Source of the DNA: JBGSUE01 sp041753515
GTDB lineage: Bacteria; Patescibacteriota; Microgenomatia; UBA10105; UBA927
DNA length: 35,150 nucleotides
Direction: 5' to 3'
Assembly (NCBI GenBank): GCA_041753515.1
Contig: JBGSUE010000039.1
Span: 1 to 35,150, forward strand
Below the pieces are notes generated by a model that saw only the letters and a program-made list of their open reading frames with translations, had not been told where the DNA came from and did no database searches. The translations under genes and the position numbers were made by a program. Shown piece after piece: positions 7,533 to 15,510 of the stretch (its first letter is position 1; every line of letters begins with the position of its first letter).

Positions 7533-8720
7533 ATGGCCGACCAGCAAAAATTTCAACGAACAAAACCTCATTTGAATATCGGAACCATCGGTCATGTTGA
7601 TCATGGGAAAACCACGCTTACTGCAGCCATTACGCATGTTTTAGCTAAAGTCGGAATGGCAAAAGCCCTCAAGTATGAAGAGATTGATAACGCTCCGGAG
7701 GAAAAAGCCCGGGGAGTTACCATTAATATCCATCACAGTGAATATGAAACGAAGAAAAGGCATTATGCCCATATTGATGCGCCAGGACATGCTGATTACA
7801 TAAAAAATATGATAACCGGTGCAGCTCAGATGGATGGAGCTATCCTTGTCGTCTCAGCACCTGATGGTCCCATGCCGCAAACCCGCGAACATATACTCTT
7901 GGCAAAGCAGGTCAATGTGCCTGCCATTATCGTCTTTTTAAATAAGTGCGATATGGTACAGGATAAAGAACTGCTCGATCTGGTTGAGATGGAAGTCCGG
8001 GAACTTCTGACAAAATATCAGTTTCCGGGAGATAAAGTTCCCATTATTCGTGGAAGCGCACTGAAAGCACTTGAAGGAAATCCGGAATATGAGAAGAGTA
8101 TTCAGGAGCTAATGGATACAGTTGATTCATACGTTCCCGATCCGATCCGCGATCTTGACAAGCCGTTTATGATGCCGGTTGAAGATGTTTTTTCCATAAA
8201 GGGACGTGGTACTGTTGTTACCGGACGAGTAGGACGGGGAAAAGTCCACATCAACGATACAATCGAAATTGTGGGAATCAAACCGACACAATCAACGGTT
8301 GTGACGGGTGTTGAAATGTTCAGAAAAATTCTTGATGAAGGACAAGCCGGTGATAATATCGGACTACTCCTTCGCGGAATTGAGAAAAATCAGGTTGAGC
8401 GGGGACAGGTGTGTGCCGTACCCGGTTCTGTGAAACCGCATACGGAATTTGAGGCAGAGGTCTATGTCCTTGCCAAAGAAGAAGGTGGGCGTCATACGCC
8501 ATTTTTTACCGGTTATCGTCCGCAGTTCTATGTCCAGACAACTGACGTCACCGGCGAAGTCACACTGCCAAAAGGTGTTGAAATGGTTATGCCGGGAGAT
8601 TCAACAAAGATGAATGTGAAACTCATTGTGCCAATTGCCCTTGAAGAGGGTTTGCGGTTTGCAGTCCGTGAAGGCGGACATACGGTGGGTGCCGGAGTTA
8701 TCACAAAAATTATCGCGTAA
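7533..8720 (+). CDS. tuf: Elongation factor Tu
   Basis: This 395-residue GTPase delivers aminoacyl-tRNA to the ribosome. Visible motifs are GHVDHGKT (residues 20-27), EEKARGVTINI (switch I), DAPGHADY (G3), NKCD (G4), and GSALKALEGN (G5 region). A strong AAGGAGG lies just before the start, in contrast to most genes of this block. The G3 block has Ala where E. coli has Cys (DCPGH), and switch I reads NIHHSEYET, a modest departure from NTSHVEYDT. Together with fusA it forms the remains of the str operon and leads directly into rpsJ. Confidence 0.98.
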   Translation: MADQQKFQRTKPHLNIGTIGHVDHGKTTLTAAITHVLAKVGMAKALKYEEIDNAPEEKARGVTINIHHSEYETKKRHYAHIDAPGHADYIKNMITGAAQMDGAILVVSAPDGPMPQTREHILLAKQVNVPAIIVFLNKCDMVQDKELLDLVEMEVRELLTKYQFPGDKVPIIRGSALKALEGNPEYEKSIQELMDTVDSYVPDPIRDLDKPFMMPVEDVFSIKGRGTVVTGRVGRGKVHINDTIEIVGIKPTQSTVVTGVEMFRKILDEGQAGDNIGLLLRGIEKNQVERGQVCAVPGSVKPHTEFEAEVYVLAKEEGGRHTPFFTGYRPQFYVQTTDVTGEVTLPKGVEMVMPGDSTKMNVKLIVPIALEEGLRFAVREGGHTVGAGVITKIIA

Positions 8721-8747
8721 AAAAAGTTTCTGCCTATATATTAACAA

Positions 8748-9056
8748 ATGCCAAAAGGGAGAATCCGTGTTCGTTTAAAAGCATACGATAGCAGAATCAT
8801 AGACGATTGTTGTCAGAAGATTCTGGATGTTGCCGTGCGGACAGGGGCAAAAGTCGCTGGTCCGATACCATTGCCTTCAGATAAAGAGCATTACAACGTT
8901 GCCCGAGCTCCCTTTATTGACAGAAATAGCAGGGAAGATTTTATTATAAAGACTCATAAACGGCTTATTGATATAATCGAACCGACCGACAAAACCATTG
9001 ATCAACTGATGCACTTGGATTTGCCGGCAGGTGTGGATATCGAACTGAAGATGTAA
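8748..9056 (+). CDS. rpsJ: 30S ribosomal protein S10
   Basis: This 102-residue protein has the S10 blocks IRVRLKAYDSR, RTGAKVAGPIPLP and THKRLIDIIEPTDKT, ending LDLPAGVDIELKM. S10 belongs to the head of the small subunit and in many bacteria also joins NusB in antitermination. It heads the S10 operon. The start has no Shine-Dalgarno; a TATATA stretch 8 bases upstream could even be a -10 box, but no -35 supports this. Two stop codons (TAA TAA) end the gene, and a 79-base gap with hairpins follows. Confidence 0.97.
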   Translation: MPKGRIRVRLKAYDSRIIDDCCQKILDVAVRTGAKVAGPIPLPSDKEHYNVARAPFIDRNSREDFIIKTHKRLIDIIEPTDKTIDQLMHLDLPAGVDIELKM

Positions 9057-9059
9057 TAA

Positions 9060-9127
9060 GAGATACTTTGGTTTTTTATAAGCCAAAAGTCTCGGATGAG
9101 GCCCTCTCACCCGGGGTCATTTTTTTT
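9060..9127 (+). promoter_or_regulatory. Two hairpins with T8 tract between rpsJ and rplC
   Basis: A first stem pairs GAGA-CTTT-GG (9060-9071) with CC-AAAAG-TCTC (9083-9093) with small bulges. A second, weaker stem pairs ATGA with TCAT and CCC with GGG (9096-9120) and is followed by eight T (9120-9127). This is the layout of an attenuator or leader inside the S10 operon. It is inferred from pairing only. Confidence 0.4.
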
Positions 9128-9135
9128 GTGTATAT

Positions 9136-9762
9136 ATGTTACAGACTATACTAGGGAAAAAAATTGCACAACTGCAGGAGTTTGATGAAGCGGGAAACCG
9201 TATTCCTGTTACGGTAATTGCAGCCGGCCCGTGTTATATCACAGCGGCTCGGGAGTCAAAAAGCGGAACGCTCGTTCAGCTTGGATATGATACAAAAAAG
9301 AATATTTCCAAAGCGGAAAGCGGACATTTAAAAAAAGCGGGGCTTGAATTCAAACTCCGTTTTTTACGAACTGTCAAAACGGCTGATGACGTATCGTCGT
9401 TTACACTGGGATCTGCCGTGGATACTGCAGCAATATTTTCTCAAGGAGACCATATTCGGGTGTCCGGTACGGGTATTGGTAAAGGCTTTGCCGGTGTCGT
9501 CAAACGTCATAATTTCCGTGGAGGCCCGCGGACACACGGCCAATCAGACAGGGAAAGGGCTCCCGGATCAATCGGACAGACTACGACACCAGGGAGAGTC
9601 TATCGCGGAAAGAGGATGGCAGGACGCATGGGGCAGGATAAAGTTACAATTCGGGGTTTGAAAGTTATATCGTATGATCCATCAACGTATATGTTGAAAA
9701 TAAAAGGACTTGTGCCCGGATCTGTCAATTCGTATGTTATTGTGTCAAAAGATGTGAGGTAA
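9136..9762 (+). CDS. rplC: 50S ribosomal protein L3
   Basis: This 208-residue protein organises the 3' end of 23S rRNA near the peptidyl transferase centre. The diagnostic extension reads VVKRHNFRGGPRTHGQSDRERAPGSIG, with the usual Gln methylated in some bacteria present in THGQS. The N-terminal block is ILGKKIAQLQEF, where most bacteria have GKKIGMTQ, a mild divergence. It is followed two bases later by rplD, so the two are coupled. Confidence 0.96.
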   Translation: MLQTILGKKIAQLQEFDEAGNRIPVTVIAAGPCYITAARESKSGTLVQLGYDTKKNISKAESGHLKKAGLEFKLRFLRTVKTADDVSSFTLGSAVDTAAIFSQGDHIRVSGTGIGKGFAGVVKRHNFRGGPRTHGQSDRERAPGSIGQTTTPGRVYRGKRMAGRMGQDKVTIRGLKVISYDPSTYMLKIKGLVPGSVNSYVIVSKDVR

Positions 9763-9763
9763 T

Positions 9764-10432
9764 ATGCCAAAAACAAGTGTAAAAAAAACAGCAGTGAAAA
9801 ATATACTCTCCATTCCGGTTGTATCGGCGAAAGGAGAGAAAAAAGGAGTGATGAAATTGCCTGAGAAGGTATTCGCGGCAAAAATTAATGCTTCACTTAT
9901 GACACAATACGTACGTGTGTATCTTTCCAATCAGCGAAAAGGCAATGCATGGACAAAAACACGCGGTGACGTGGCCGGATCAACACGAAAAATATATCGC
10001 CAGAAAGGGACAGGAAGGGCACGGCATGGAGCTATACGCGCACCGATTTTTGTCGGAGGGGGCATTGCATTTGGACCCAGAGGGGCGAATTTTTCTCTTG
10101 GTATGCCGCAAAAAATGCGTCAAAAAGCCCTGTATTCAAGTTTAACGCAGAAATATCAGGAAGGTAATATTCTTGCGGTTGACGGTTTAAATGATGAGAC
10201 GCAAAAAACGAAACACATGGATGCAGTATTTAAAAAACTGGCAGATACAAAAAAATTGCTTGTTATAGCGGATCCGAAAAAAGATACATTTATACCTTCC
10301 ATCCGTAATCTTCCGTATGTGACAATAGAGGCAGACAATAGTCTCAATGCGTATATAGTTTTGAATCATTCTGCATTGCTTTTTACAAAAAATGCGATGG
10401 AGTCATTCATTAAAGGGAAAGAAAGCGTATGA
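9764..10432 (+). CDS. rplD: 50S ribosomal protein L4
   Basis: This 222-residue protein lines the exit tunnel. The central loop that reaches the tunnel is recognisable: KTRGDVAGSTRKIYRQKGTG, then RARHGAIRAPIFVGGG. The N-terminus carries about 20 extra basic residues (MPKTSVKKTAVK) compared with the E. coli protein. In E. coli L4 represses its own operon; a hairpin leader before rplC in this window could be a target, but that is speculation. It overlaps rplW by ATGA. Confidence 0.96.
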   Translation: MPKTSVKKTAVKNILSIPVVSAKGEKKGVMKLPEKVFAAKINASLMTQYVRVYLSNQRKGNAWTKTRGDVAGSTRKIYRQKGTGRARHGAIRAPIFVGGGIAFGPRGANFSLGMPQKMRQKALYSSLTQKYQEGNILAVDGLNDETQKTKHMDAVFKKLADTKKLLVIADPKKDTFIPSIRNLPYVTIEADNSLNAYIVLNHSALLFTKNAMESFIKGKESV

Positions 10433-10734
10433 AACAGGTTGTAATCAGACCGCGAATTACTGAAAAATCCATGAGATTAGCCGGGAATAATCAGTATACA
10501 TTTGTTGTTGCACATGATGCGGATAAGCATATGATTGCACACGAAATTTCCCGTATCTATAACGTAAAAGTTGAATCTGTCAGAACTGTCACTATGCATG
10601 GCAAGATGAGAAGTACAGGAAAAAAACGGATGCCTCAAAAAAAATCCAATTGGAAAAAAGCGATTGTGACGGTGAAAAAAGGCCAGACAATTGATGCGTT
10701 CCAGATGACAGATCAGGAAGAAAGTAAAAAGTAA
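10429..10734 (+). CDS. rplW: 50S ribosomal protein L23
   Basis: This 101-residue protein sits at the tunnel exit and is the docking site for trigger factor and SRP. It starts with the typical VVIRPRITEKSMRLA and has YTFVVAHDADKHMIAHEISRIYNVKV, followed by the basic loop region MRSTGKKRMPQKKSNWKKA. It is coupled to rplD by an ATGA overlap and separated from rplB by six bases. Confidence 0.96.
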   Translation: MKQVVIRPRITEKSMRLAGNNQYTFVVAHDADKHMIAHEISRIYNVKVESVRTVTMHGKMRSTGKKRMPQKKSNWKKAIVTVKKGQTIDAFQMTDQEESKK

Positions 10735-10740
10735 AAATAT

Positions 10741-11481
10741 ATGAAATCACTGAGAGAAATATTACCGAAAAATTCAGGAAGGGATATGCAAGGTCATGTT
10801 GCAGTCCGCCATCAGGGAGGAAGGCATAAAAGATTTTACCGCGTCATAGATTGGAGGCGGGATAAAACAGGCATTCCGGCTGTTGTTCAGTCAATAGAAT
10901 ATGATCCAAACAGAACTACCGATATTGCTCTTCTCATGTATCAGGACGGTGAGTCTCGCTATATTCTCTCTCCAGAGGGTCTTAAAGTAGGTCAGCGTGT
11001 TATAAGCGGTAATGATGTTGATATCCGGATCGGTAATAGTATGCCGCTTAAAAGTATTCCGGTGGGTACACCGGTTCATAATATTGAACTGAAACCGGGT
11101 CATGGAGCCAAAGTTGTACGAAGTGCCGGTACAAGCGCCGTTTTATTGTCAAAAGAAGCAGGAATTGTTCAGATTAAAATGCCGTCTGGCGAAATCAGGA
11201 TATTTCATAGCGAATGTTGCGGTACGATCGGACAGCTTGGAAATGCCGATTGGAAAAATGAGAAAATCGGAAAAGCAGGCAGAGCCAGACATATGGGAAT
11301 ACGTCCGACAGTTCGTGGAGTTGTGCAGCATCCAGGATCCCATCCTCATGGCGGCGGGGAAGGGAGAAGCGGAATCGGTATGAAATCACCAAAAAGTCCA
11401 TGGGGCAAAAGGACGCTGGGCAAAAAAACGAGAAAAAGGGTAAAATACAGCGATCGGGTCATTATGCAAAGGAGAAAATAA
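10741..11481 (+). CDS. rplB: 50S ribosomal protein L2, short N-terminus
   Basis: This 246-residue protein is about 30 residues shorter than the usual 275-residue L2. The family core is intact: RHQGGRHKRFYRVIDW, IEYDPNRTTDIALLMY, VHNIELKPGHGAK, and HPHGGGEGRSGIG with the conserved His near the peptidyl transferase centre. The missing part is the N-terminal stretch before the VRHxGG block. A stop codon lies in frame three codons upstream of the ATG (10732-10734, the rplW stop), so the short form is genuine and not a start-choice error. It also has an odd Cys-Cys pair (HSECCGTIGQ). Confidence 0.96.
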   Translation: MKSLREILPKNSGRDMQGHVAVRHQGGRHKRFYRVIDWRRDKTGIPAVVQSIEYDPNRTTDIALLMYQDGESRYILSPEGLKVGQRVISGNDVDIRIGNSMPLKSIPVGTPVHNIELKPGHGAKVVRSAGTSAVLLSKEAGIVQIKMPSGEIRIFHSECCGTIGQLGNADWKNEKIGKAGRARHMGIRPTVRGVVQHPGSHPHGGGEGRSGIGMKSPKSPWGKRTLGKKTRKRVKYSDRVIMQRRK

Positions 11482-11484
11482 CAT

Positions 11485-11769
11485 ATGTCTCGCAGCAACA
11501 AAAAAGGACCGTATATAGACCAGAAATTATTGAAAAAAATTCTCATTCAGAAATCGGGTGGGAAGAGTGAACCGATCAAAACGTGGTCACGTGCGTGTCA
11601 GATACCGCCGGAATTTGTCGGACATACGCTATCTGTGCACAACGGAAGAATTTTCCACGATGTGTTTATTTCAGAAAGCATGGTCGGGCATCGTTTGGGA
11701 GAATTTTCACCAACCCGGATGTTCCGCGGTCATGGACAGGTGACGAAACGGACAATGGATAAAACATAA
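11485..11769 (+). CDS. rpsS: 30S ribosomal protein S19
   Basis: This 94-residue protein begins MSRSNKKGPYID and contains KTWSRACQIPPEFVGHTLSVHNG and ESMVGHRLGEFSPTRMFRGHG, all characteristic of S19, which binds the 30S head with S13. Three bases separate it from rplB and one base from rplV. Length is normal. Confidence 0.97.
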   Translation: MSRSNKKGPYIDQKLLKKILIQKSGGKSEPIKTWSRACQIPPEFVGHTLSVHNGRIFHDVFISESMVGHRLGEFSPTRMFRGHGQVTKRTMDKT

Positions 11770-11770
11770 T

Positions 11771-12115
11771 ATGCAATTCAGCGCAACATCAAAATATATC
11801 AGAGTGTCGACACGAAAAGTTCGGCTTATGGCAGATAGTATCCGGTCTGCTACTCCGAAAAACGCTCTTGAGGTTTTGAGTGTGCTGCCGCACAGCGCAT
11901 CTGTACCATTGTACAAAACAATTTCATCGGCTGTTGCAAACGCAAAAGAGAAAAATGTTGATATAGACAGTCTGCGTTTTAAGAATATTGAGATTATGGG
12001 GGCAGGCGCAATGAAACGTTGGAGAGCGGTTTCCCGCGGCAGCGCGCATACATATAAAAAAAGAATGACACATATTCGCATTATTGTTGAAACTATTGCG
12101 GAGGATAAAAAATAG
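11771..12115 (+). CDS. rplV: 50S ribosomal protein L22
   Basis: This 114-residue protein has the L22 N-terminal block ATSKYIRVSTRKVRLMADSIR and the C-terminal hairpin that reaches into the exit tunnel, here EIMGAGAMKRWRAVSRGSAHTYKKRMTHI with normal length. The tunnel hairpin tip sequence differs from the usual GPTLKRFRPRARG pattern. It ends one base before rpsC. Confidence 0.95.
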   Translation: MQFSATSKYIRVSTRKVRLMADSIRSATPKNALEVLSVLPHSASVPLYKTISSAVANAKEKNVDIDSLRFKNIEIMGAGAMKRWRAVSRGSAHTYKKRMTHIRIIVETIAEDKK

Positions 12116-12116
12116 T

Positions 12117-12764
12117 ATGGGACAAAAAATTCATCCGAAAGGATTCCGGTTGGGGGTAGTGTATACATGGAGCTCCCGCTGGTTTGCCGATAAAAAGACG
12201 TATAAGTCACTTCTTTTATCGGATGTCAATCTGCGTAAGATCCTGATGAACCGTTTGAAAAATGCGGGAATTGCCCATGTTGAGCTTGAAAGGTCAATAA
12301 ACAAAATAAAAATTATCCTTCATGTGTCCCGGCCCGGTGTTGTCATCGGCAGGGGCGGATCAGGCCTTGAAGAACTGAAAAAATTTGTCGAACACTATTT
12401 TCATGAAAATGAAATACAGTCTAAGCTGAAAATTGAATTGAGTGTCGAGCCAGTCAAAGAACCGAATCTCAATGCCTACCTTGTTGCAGTGAATATTGCC
12501 GACCAGATTGCACGAAGGATTCCGCATAAACGGGTATGTTTATCAGCGCTCGATCGGGTGGAAGGGGCAGGAGCTGATGGAGTAAAAATCCTTCTGTCAG
12601 GCCGCATTGCCGGAGCGGAAATTGCCCGGAGGGAAAAATATGCTCGCGGTAGTGTACCGCTGTCAACTATCCGTGAGGCAGTCGATTTTGCAGCTGTTCC
12701 TTCCCTGACAAAATCAGGATATGTTGGAGTGAAGGTATGGATTTACAAAAAAACAAAATCGTAA
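12117..12764 (+). CDS. rpsC: 30S ribosomal protein S3
   Basis: This 215-residue protein begins MGQKIHPKGFRLG, which fixes the start at 12117, although an in-frame ATG exists at 12084 inside rplV. The KH domain has the loop GVVIGRGGSGLEELKK, and the C-terminal domain shows ISGRIAGAEIARREKYARG-like sequence (LSGRIAGAEIARREKY) and GYVGVKVWIYK. It lacks the longer C-terminal tail of E. coli S3 (233 residues). S3 helps form the mRNA entry tunnel. Confidence 0.97.
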   Translation: MGQKIHPKGFRLGVVYTWSSRWFADKKTYKSLLLSDVNLRKILMNRLKNAGIAHVELERSINKIKIILHVSRPGVVIGRGGSGLEELKKFVEHYFHENEIQSKLKIELSVEPVKEPNLNAYLVAVNIADQIARRIPHKRVCLSALDRVEGAGADGVKILLSGRIAGAEIARREKYARGSVPLSTIREAVDFAAVPSLTKSGYVGVKVWIYKKTKS

Positions 12765-12767
12765 ATG

Positions 12768-12796
12768 GTAAATCGAAATGCATTGTATCGATTTAC
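12768..12796. repeat. Intergenic perfect hairpin between rpsC and rplP
   Basis: GTAAATCGA (12768-12776) and TCGATTTAC (12788-12796) are exact complements with an 11-base loop. The following bases repeat related words (cgattaacg, cgaataacg). There is no T tract, so it is not a classical terminator. Similar word-iterated sequence lies directly before fusA. Confidence 0.55.
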
Positions 12797-12823
12797 GATT
12801 AACGAAAAACGAATAACGAGAAT

Positions 12824-13240
12824 ATGTTAATGCCGAAGAAACAGAAATATAGAAAACAGTTCCGTGGTAAGAGACGAGGGATTGCAACCCGCGGTACTGC
12901 GATAGCGTTTGGAGAATTCGGGCTTAAAGCTCAATCAAACGGATGGGTAAGCGCGCGTCAGATTGAGGCCGCACGGCGGGCATTGACACATTATATAAAA
13001 CGCGGCGGGAGAGTATGGATTCGGATATTTCCGGATAAACCCATGACCAAAAAACCGCCTGAAACGAGAATGGGAAGCGGAAAAGGCGATATTCATGAAT
13101 ATGTCGCAGTTGTCAAAGCCGGCCGGATTCTTTTTGAAATGTCCGGCGTTCCCGGTGATATTGCAAAAGAAGCGATGCGTCTGGCATCGGCAAAATTGTC
13201 TGTTAAATCAAAATTTGTTACGAAAGAGCATATCGTATGA
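12824..13240 (+). CDS. rplP: 50S ribosomal protein L16
   Basis: This 138-residue protein starts MLMPKKQKYRKQFRG, the usual L16 N-terminus, so the ATG at 12824 is preferred over the one at 12830. It contains TRGTAIAFGEFGLKA, QIEAARRALTHYIKRGGRVWIRIFPDKP and MGSGKG, all typical. L16 contacts tRNA in the A site region. The stop overlaps rpmC by ATGA. Confidence 0.97.
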   Translation: MLMPKKQKYRKQFRGKRRGIATRGTAIAFGEFGLKAQSNGWVSARQIEAARRALTHYIKRGGRVWIRIFPDKPMTKKPPETRMGSGKGDIHEYVAVVKAGRILFEMSGVPGDIAKEAMRLASAKLSVKSKFVTKEHIV

Positions 13241-13440
13241 AGCAGAAAGAAAAAACACAACTTTCAGGTAGTACGCTTGAAGAGCTGGTTAAAGCTGTTC
13301 ATGAATTGGAAAAGACCCTTGAAGGTCAATTAATAAAACAGTATAATAATCAGCCTAAAAACGTGAGGGATTTGAAAAATATGAGAAGAAAAATATCTGT
13401 GTACAAAACGATTATTCGGCAAAAGGAGTTATCCGTATGA
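13237..13440 (+). CDS. rpmC: 50S ribosomal protein L29
   Basis: This 67-residue helical protein fits L29: a first helix STLEELVKAVHELEKTLEGQ and the later block NVRDLKNMRRKISVYKTII with the Arg-Ile pattern (xxxRRxIARxxT in most bacteria). It sits in its conserved place between L16 and S17 and overlaps both by ATGA. L29 lies beside L23 at the tunnel exit. Confidence 0.92.
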   Translation: MKQKEKTQLSGSTLEELVKAVHELEKTLEGQLIKQYNNQPKNVRDLKNMRRKISVYKTIIRQKELSV

Positions 13441-13673
13441 AAAGGATTTTAACAGGGAAGGTGGTATCGGACAAAATGGAAAAAACAGTTATCGTGGCAG
13501 TTGAGCGTATTACCAAGCATCAGAAATACGGAAAAATGATGAAGAAAACACATACACATGCAGCACATAATGATTCTTTGGTGCTTAAGGTTGGTGATAG
13601 GGTAAAAATTATGGATGTGCCTCCTATAAGTGCGACAAAACATTTTACTGTCATAGAGAAATTGGAGAAATAA
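13437..13673 (+). CDS. rpsQ: 30S ribosomal protein S17
   Basis: This 78-residue OB-fold protein begins MKRILTGKVVSDKMEKTVIVAVER and contains HQKYGKMMKKTHTHAAHND and VGDRVKIMDVPPISATKHFTV, matching S17 almost throughout. It is coupled to rpmC by an ATGA overlap and to rplN by a single base gap. Confidence 0.97.
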   Translation: MKRILTGKVVSDKMEKTVIVAVERITKHQKYGKMMKKTHTHAAHNDSLVLKVGDRVKIMDVPPISATKHFTVIEKLEK

Positions 13674-13674
13674 T

Positions 13675-14049
13675 ATGCTGCAAATAAGATCAAACATAGT
13701 GCCTGCAGATAACAGTGGAGTACAGGAGATGTATTTGATTCAAGTATATGGATCGTCAAACAGATTGCATGCACATTTAGGAGATATTGTGGGATGTGTG
13801 GTTCGGCGTGCAGATCCACATGGTGTAGTCAAAGATGATGAGCTGGTAAAAGTTGTTATTGTCCGTACGAAAAAAGAATTCAGGAGAAAGGATGGGTCGT
13901 ATATCCGTTTTGATGATAACGCAGGTGTTGTCATAGACAATAGGAAGGATAGAAATCCCCGAGGAACGAGGGTTTTTGGACCGATCGCTCGGGAAATAAA
14001 AGAATTGGGTTTTGACAAGATAGCTTCAATGGCGCAGGAGGTATTTTAA
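13675..14049 (+). CDS. rplN: 50S ribosomal protein L14
   Basis: This 124-residue protein shows the L14 blocks VPADNSGVQEMYLIQVYG, VRRADPHGVVKDDELVKVVIVRT, YIRFDDNAGVVIDN, GTRVFGPIAREI and a C-terminus KIASMAQEVF. It lies at the subunit interface where the silencing factor RsfS binds. Length is normal. Confidence 0.97.
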   Translation: MLQIRSNIVPADNSGVQEMYLIQVYGSSNRLHAHLGDIVGCVVRRADPHGVVKDDELVKVVIVRTKKEFRRKDGSYIRFDDNAGVVIDNRKDRNPRGTRVFGPIAREIKELGFDKIASMAQEVF

Positions 14050-14055
14050 AAAAAT

Positions 14056-14361
14056 ATGAAATACAGAAAAGGGGATCAGATTATCGTAACTCTCGGAAAG
14101 GACAAAGGGCGGAAAGGAAAAATCGAAAAAATTTTTCCGAAAGAGTCGATGGTTCTCATACCGGGAATAAATATGTATAAGCGACATGCTAAAAAACGGG
14201 ATGAAAGGCATCCCGGCGGAATTATTGATGTATCTAAAAATATGCATATTTCAAAAATTGCGCTTCTGTGTCCAAAATGCGGACAAAAGACCCGAATTGG
14301 ATATCAAGTGACTGAAAAAGACAAAGTACGGATATGTAGAAAATGCGAACAAACTCTATGA
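14056..14361 (+). CDS. rplX: 50S ribosomal protein L24, zinc-ribbon form
   Basis: This 101-residue protein has the KOW block KGDQIIVTLGKDKGRKGKIEKI and the VPGxN-like segment IPGINMYKRHAKK. The C-terminus keeps two CxxC pairs (CPKC and CRKC, about 17 residues apart), so it probably binds zinc, as some bacterial L24 proteins do. It overlaps the start of rplE by ATGA. L24 is an early assembly protein. Confidence 0.95.
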   Translation: MKYRKGDQIIVTLGKDKGRKGKIEKIFPKESMVLIPGINMYKRHAKKRDERHPGGIIDVSKNMHISKIALLCPKCGQKTRIGYQVTEKDKVRICRKCEQTL

Positions 14362-14909
14362 ATACATTACGTAAAAAATATAAGGAAAAAATCGCTGCGG
14401 ATCTGAAGAATAAACTGACGATCGGCAATGTTATGGCCGTACCGCGCCTTGAAAAGATTGTGATAAATTGCGGACTTGGTGAAGCGATAAAAGATAAAAA
14501 GGTTATAGAGTCTGCCTCTGCACAACTTGCAGTGATTACAGGTCAAAAACCGAAAATCGCACGTGCAAAAAAAGCGATTTCATCATTTAAACTTCAGGCA
14601 GGGGATATTATCGGTTTGAAAGTTACATTACGTAATGAGAGAATGTACGATTTTCTTGAAAAGTTTGTGGGAATCGCATTGCCGCGCGTTCGTGATTTCA
14701 GGGGCATTTCCAAAAAATCATTTGATGGTTGTGGAAATTATACCCTTGGCATTAGGGAGCAGACAATTTTCCCGGAACTTGATTATAAAATGGTTGACCG
14801 ATTGCGTGGTTTTGAAATAACATTTGTAACATCAGCATCCGATAATCGTGAAGCTTTTGAGCTTCTCAGTGCCCTCGGATTGCCGTTTGAACGAAAAAAG
14901 GAGAGATAA
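14358..14909 (+). CDS. rplE: 50S ribosomal protein L5
   Basis: This 183-residue protein contains NVMAVPRLEKIVINCGLGEA, TGQKPKIARAKKAISSFKL, GLKVTLRNERMYDFLEKFV, ALPRVRDFRGISKKSFDGCGNYTLGIREQ and ends SALGLPFE, all L5. The ATG at 14358 overlaps the rplX stop and gives the expected length; an in-frame ATG at 14343 would intrude into rplX. L5 binds 5S rRNA and contacts the P-site tRNA. Confidence 0.97.
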   Translation: MNTLRKKYKEKIAADLKNKLTIGNVMAVPRLEKIVINCGLGEAIKDKKVIESASAQLAVITGQKPKIARAKKAISSFKLQAGDIIGLKVTLRNERMYDFLEKFVGIALPRVRDFRGISKKSFDGCGNYTLGIREQTIFPELDYKMVDRLRGFEITFVTSASDNREAFELLSALGLPFERKKER

Positions 14910-14913
14910 TTGT

Positions 14914-15099
14914 ATGGCGAAAGAGTCTGATATTATAAAATTTAAAAAGAAGCAAAAATACACTGTGCGGGGAAGAAACAGATGTTCTCTGTGTGGACGG
15001 TCCCGCGCATATATGAGAAAATTTGGAATTTGCAGGATTTGTTTCAGGGAACTTGCTCACAAAGGTGAACTTCCCGGTGTAGTAAAGGCGTCTTGGTAA
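14914..15099 (+). CDS. rpsN: 30S ribosomal protein S14, type Z
   Basis: This 61-residue protein is the short zinc-binding S14. It has CSLCGRSRAYMRKFGICRICFRELA with two CxxC pairs and the usual C-terminal GELPGVVKASW. The start MAKES at 14914 gives the family length; longer upstream in-frame starts lie inside rplE. A weak GGAGAG precedes it. Confidence 0.97.
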   Translation: MAKESDIIKFKKKQKYTVRGRNRCSLCGRSRAYMRKFGICRICFRELAHKGELPGVVKASW

Positions 15100-15113
15100 G
15101 TAAAGGAAAACAT

Positions 15114-15506
15114 ATGGTAAATGATCCGATCGGTGATATGTTGACACAAATAAGAAATGCGGTAATGGCACGCAAGCGACTTGTGCGGTTGCCGTATTCA
15201 CGGCTTAAGCATGAGGTGGCAAAAATTCTTGCGAAAGAAGGGTATTTAGAATCATGTGAAACAGAGGGAGAAGGCATCAGGAAAAATTTAACGATAATCC
15301 TTAGGTTTATCGGTAAAGAACCGGTTTTGACAAATTTGACACGTAAAAGTAAACCGGGTCTTCGTGTGTATAAAGGTTACAAGAATATTCCGCGGGTCGT
15401 GGGAGGAATGGGGACGGCAATTATTTCAACGCCGCATGGTGTTATGACGGGTGAAGATGCAAAGAAAAAGTGTATTGGCGGTGAACTTTTATGTGAAGTG
15501 TGGTAA
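15114..15506 (+). CDS. rpsH: 30S ribosomal protein S8
   Basis: This 130-residue protein begins MVNDPIGDMLTQIRNAVMARK, the classical S8 N-terminus, and ends STPHGVMTGEDAKKKCIGGELLCEVW. The start at 15114 is preceded by AAAGGA; an upstream in-frame TTG at 15093 is not needed. S8 binds the central domain of 16S rRNA and in E. coli represses the spc operon at rplE. Length is normal. Confidence 0.97.
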   Translation: MVNDPIGDMLTQIRNAVMARKRLVRLPYSRLKHEVAKILAKEGYLESCETEGEGIRKNLTIILRFIGKEPVLTNLTRKSKPGLRVYKGYKNIPRVVGGMGTAIISTPHGVMTGEDAKKKCIGGELLCEVW

Positions 15507-15510
15507 TACT

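Noticed and set aside
12084..12116. Longer N-terminus for S3
   Set aside because: The family N-terminus MGQKIHPKGFR starts at 12117; the extension lies within rplV.
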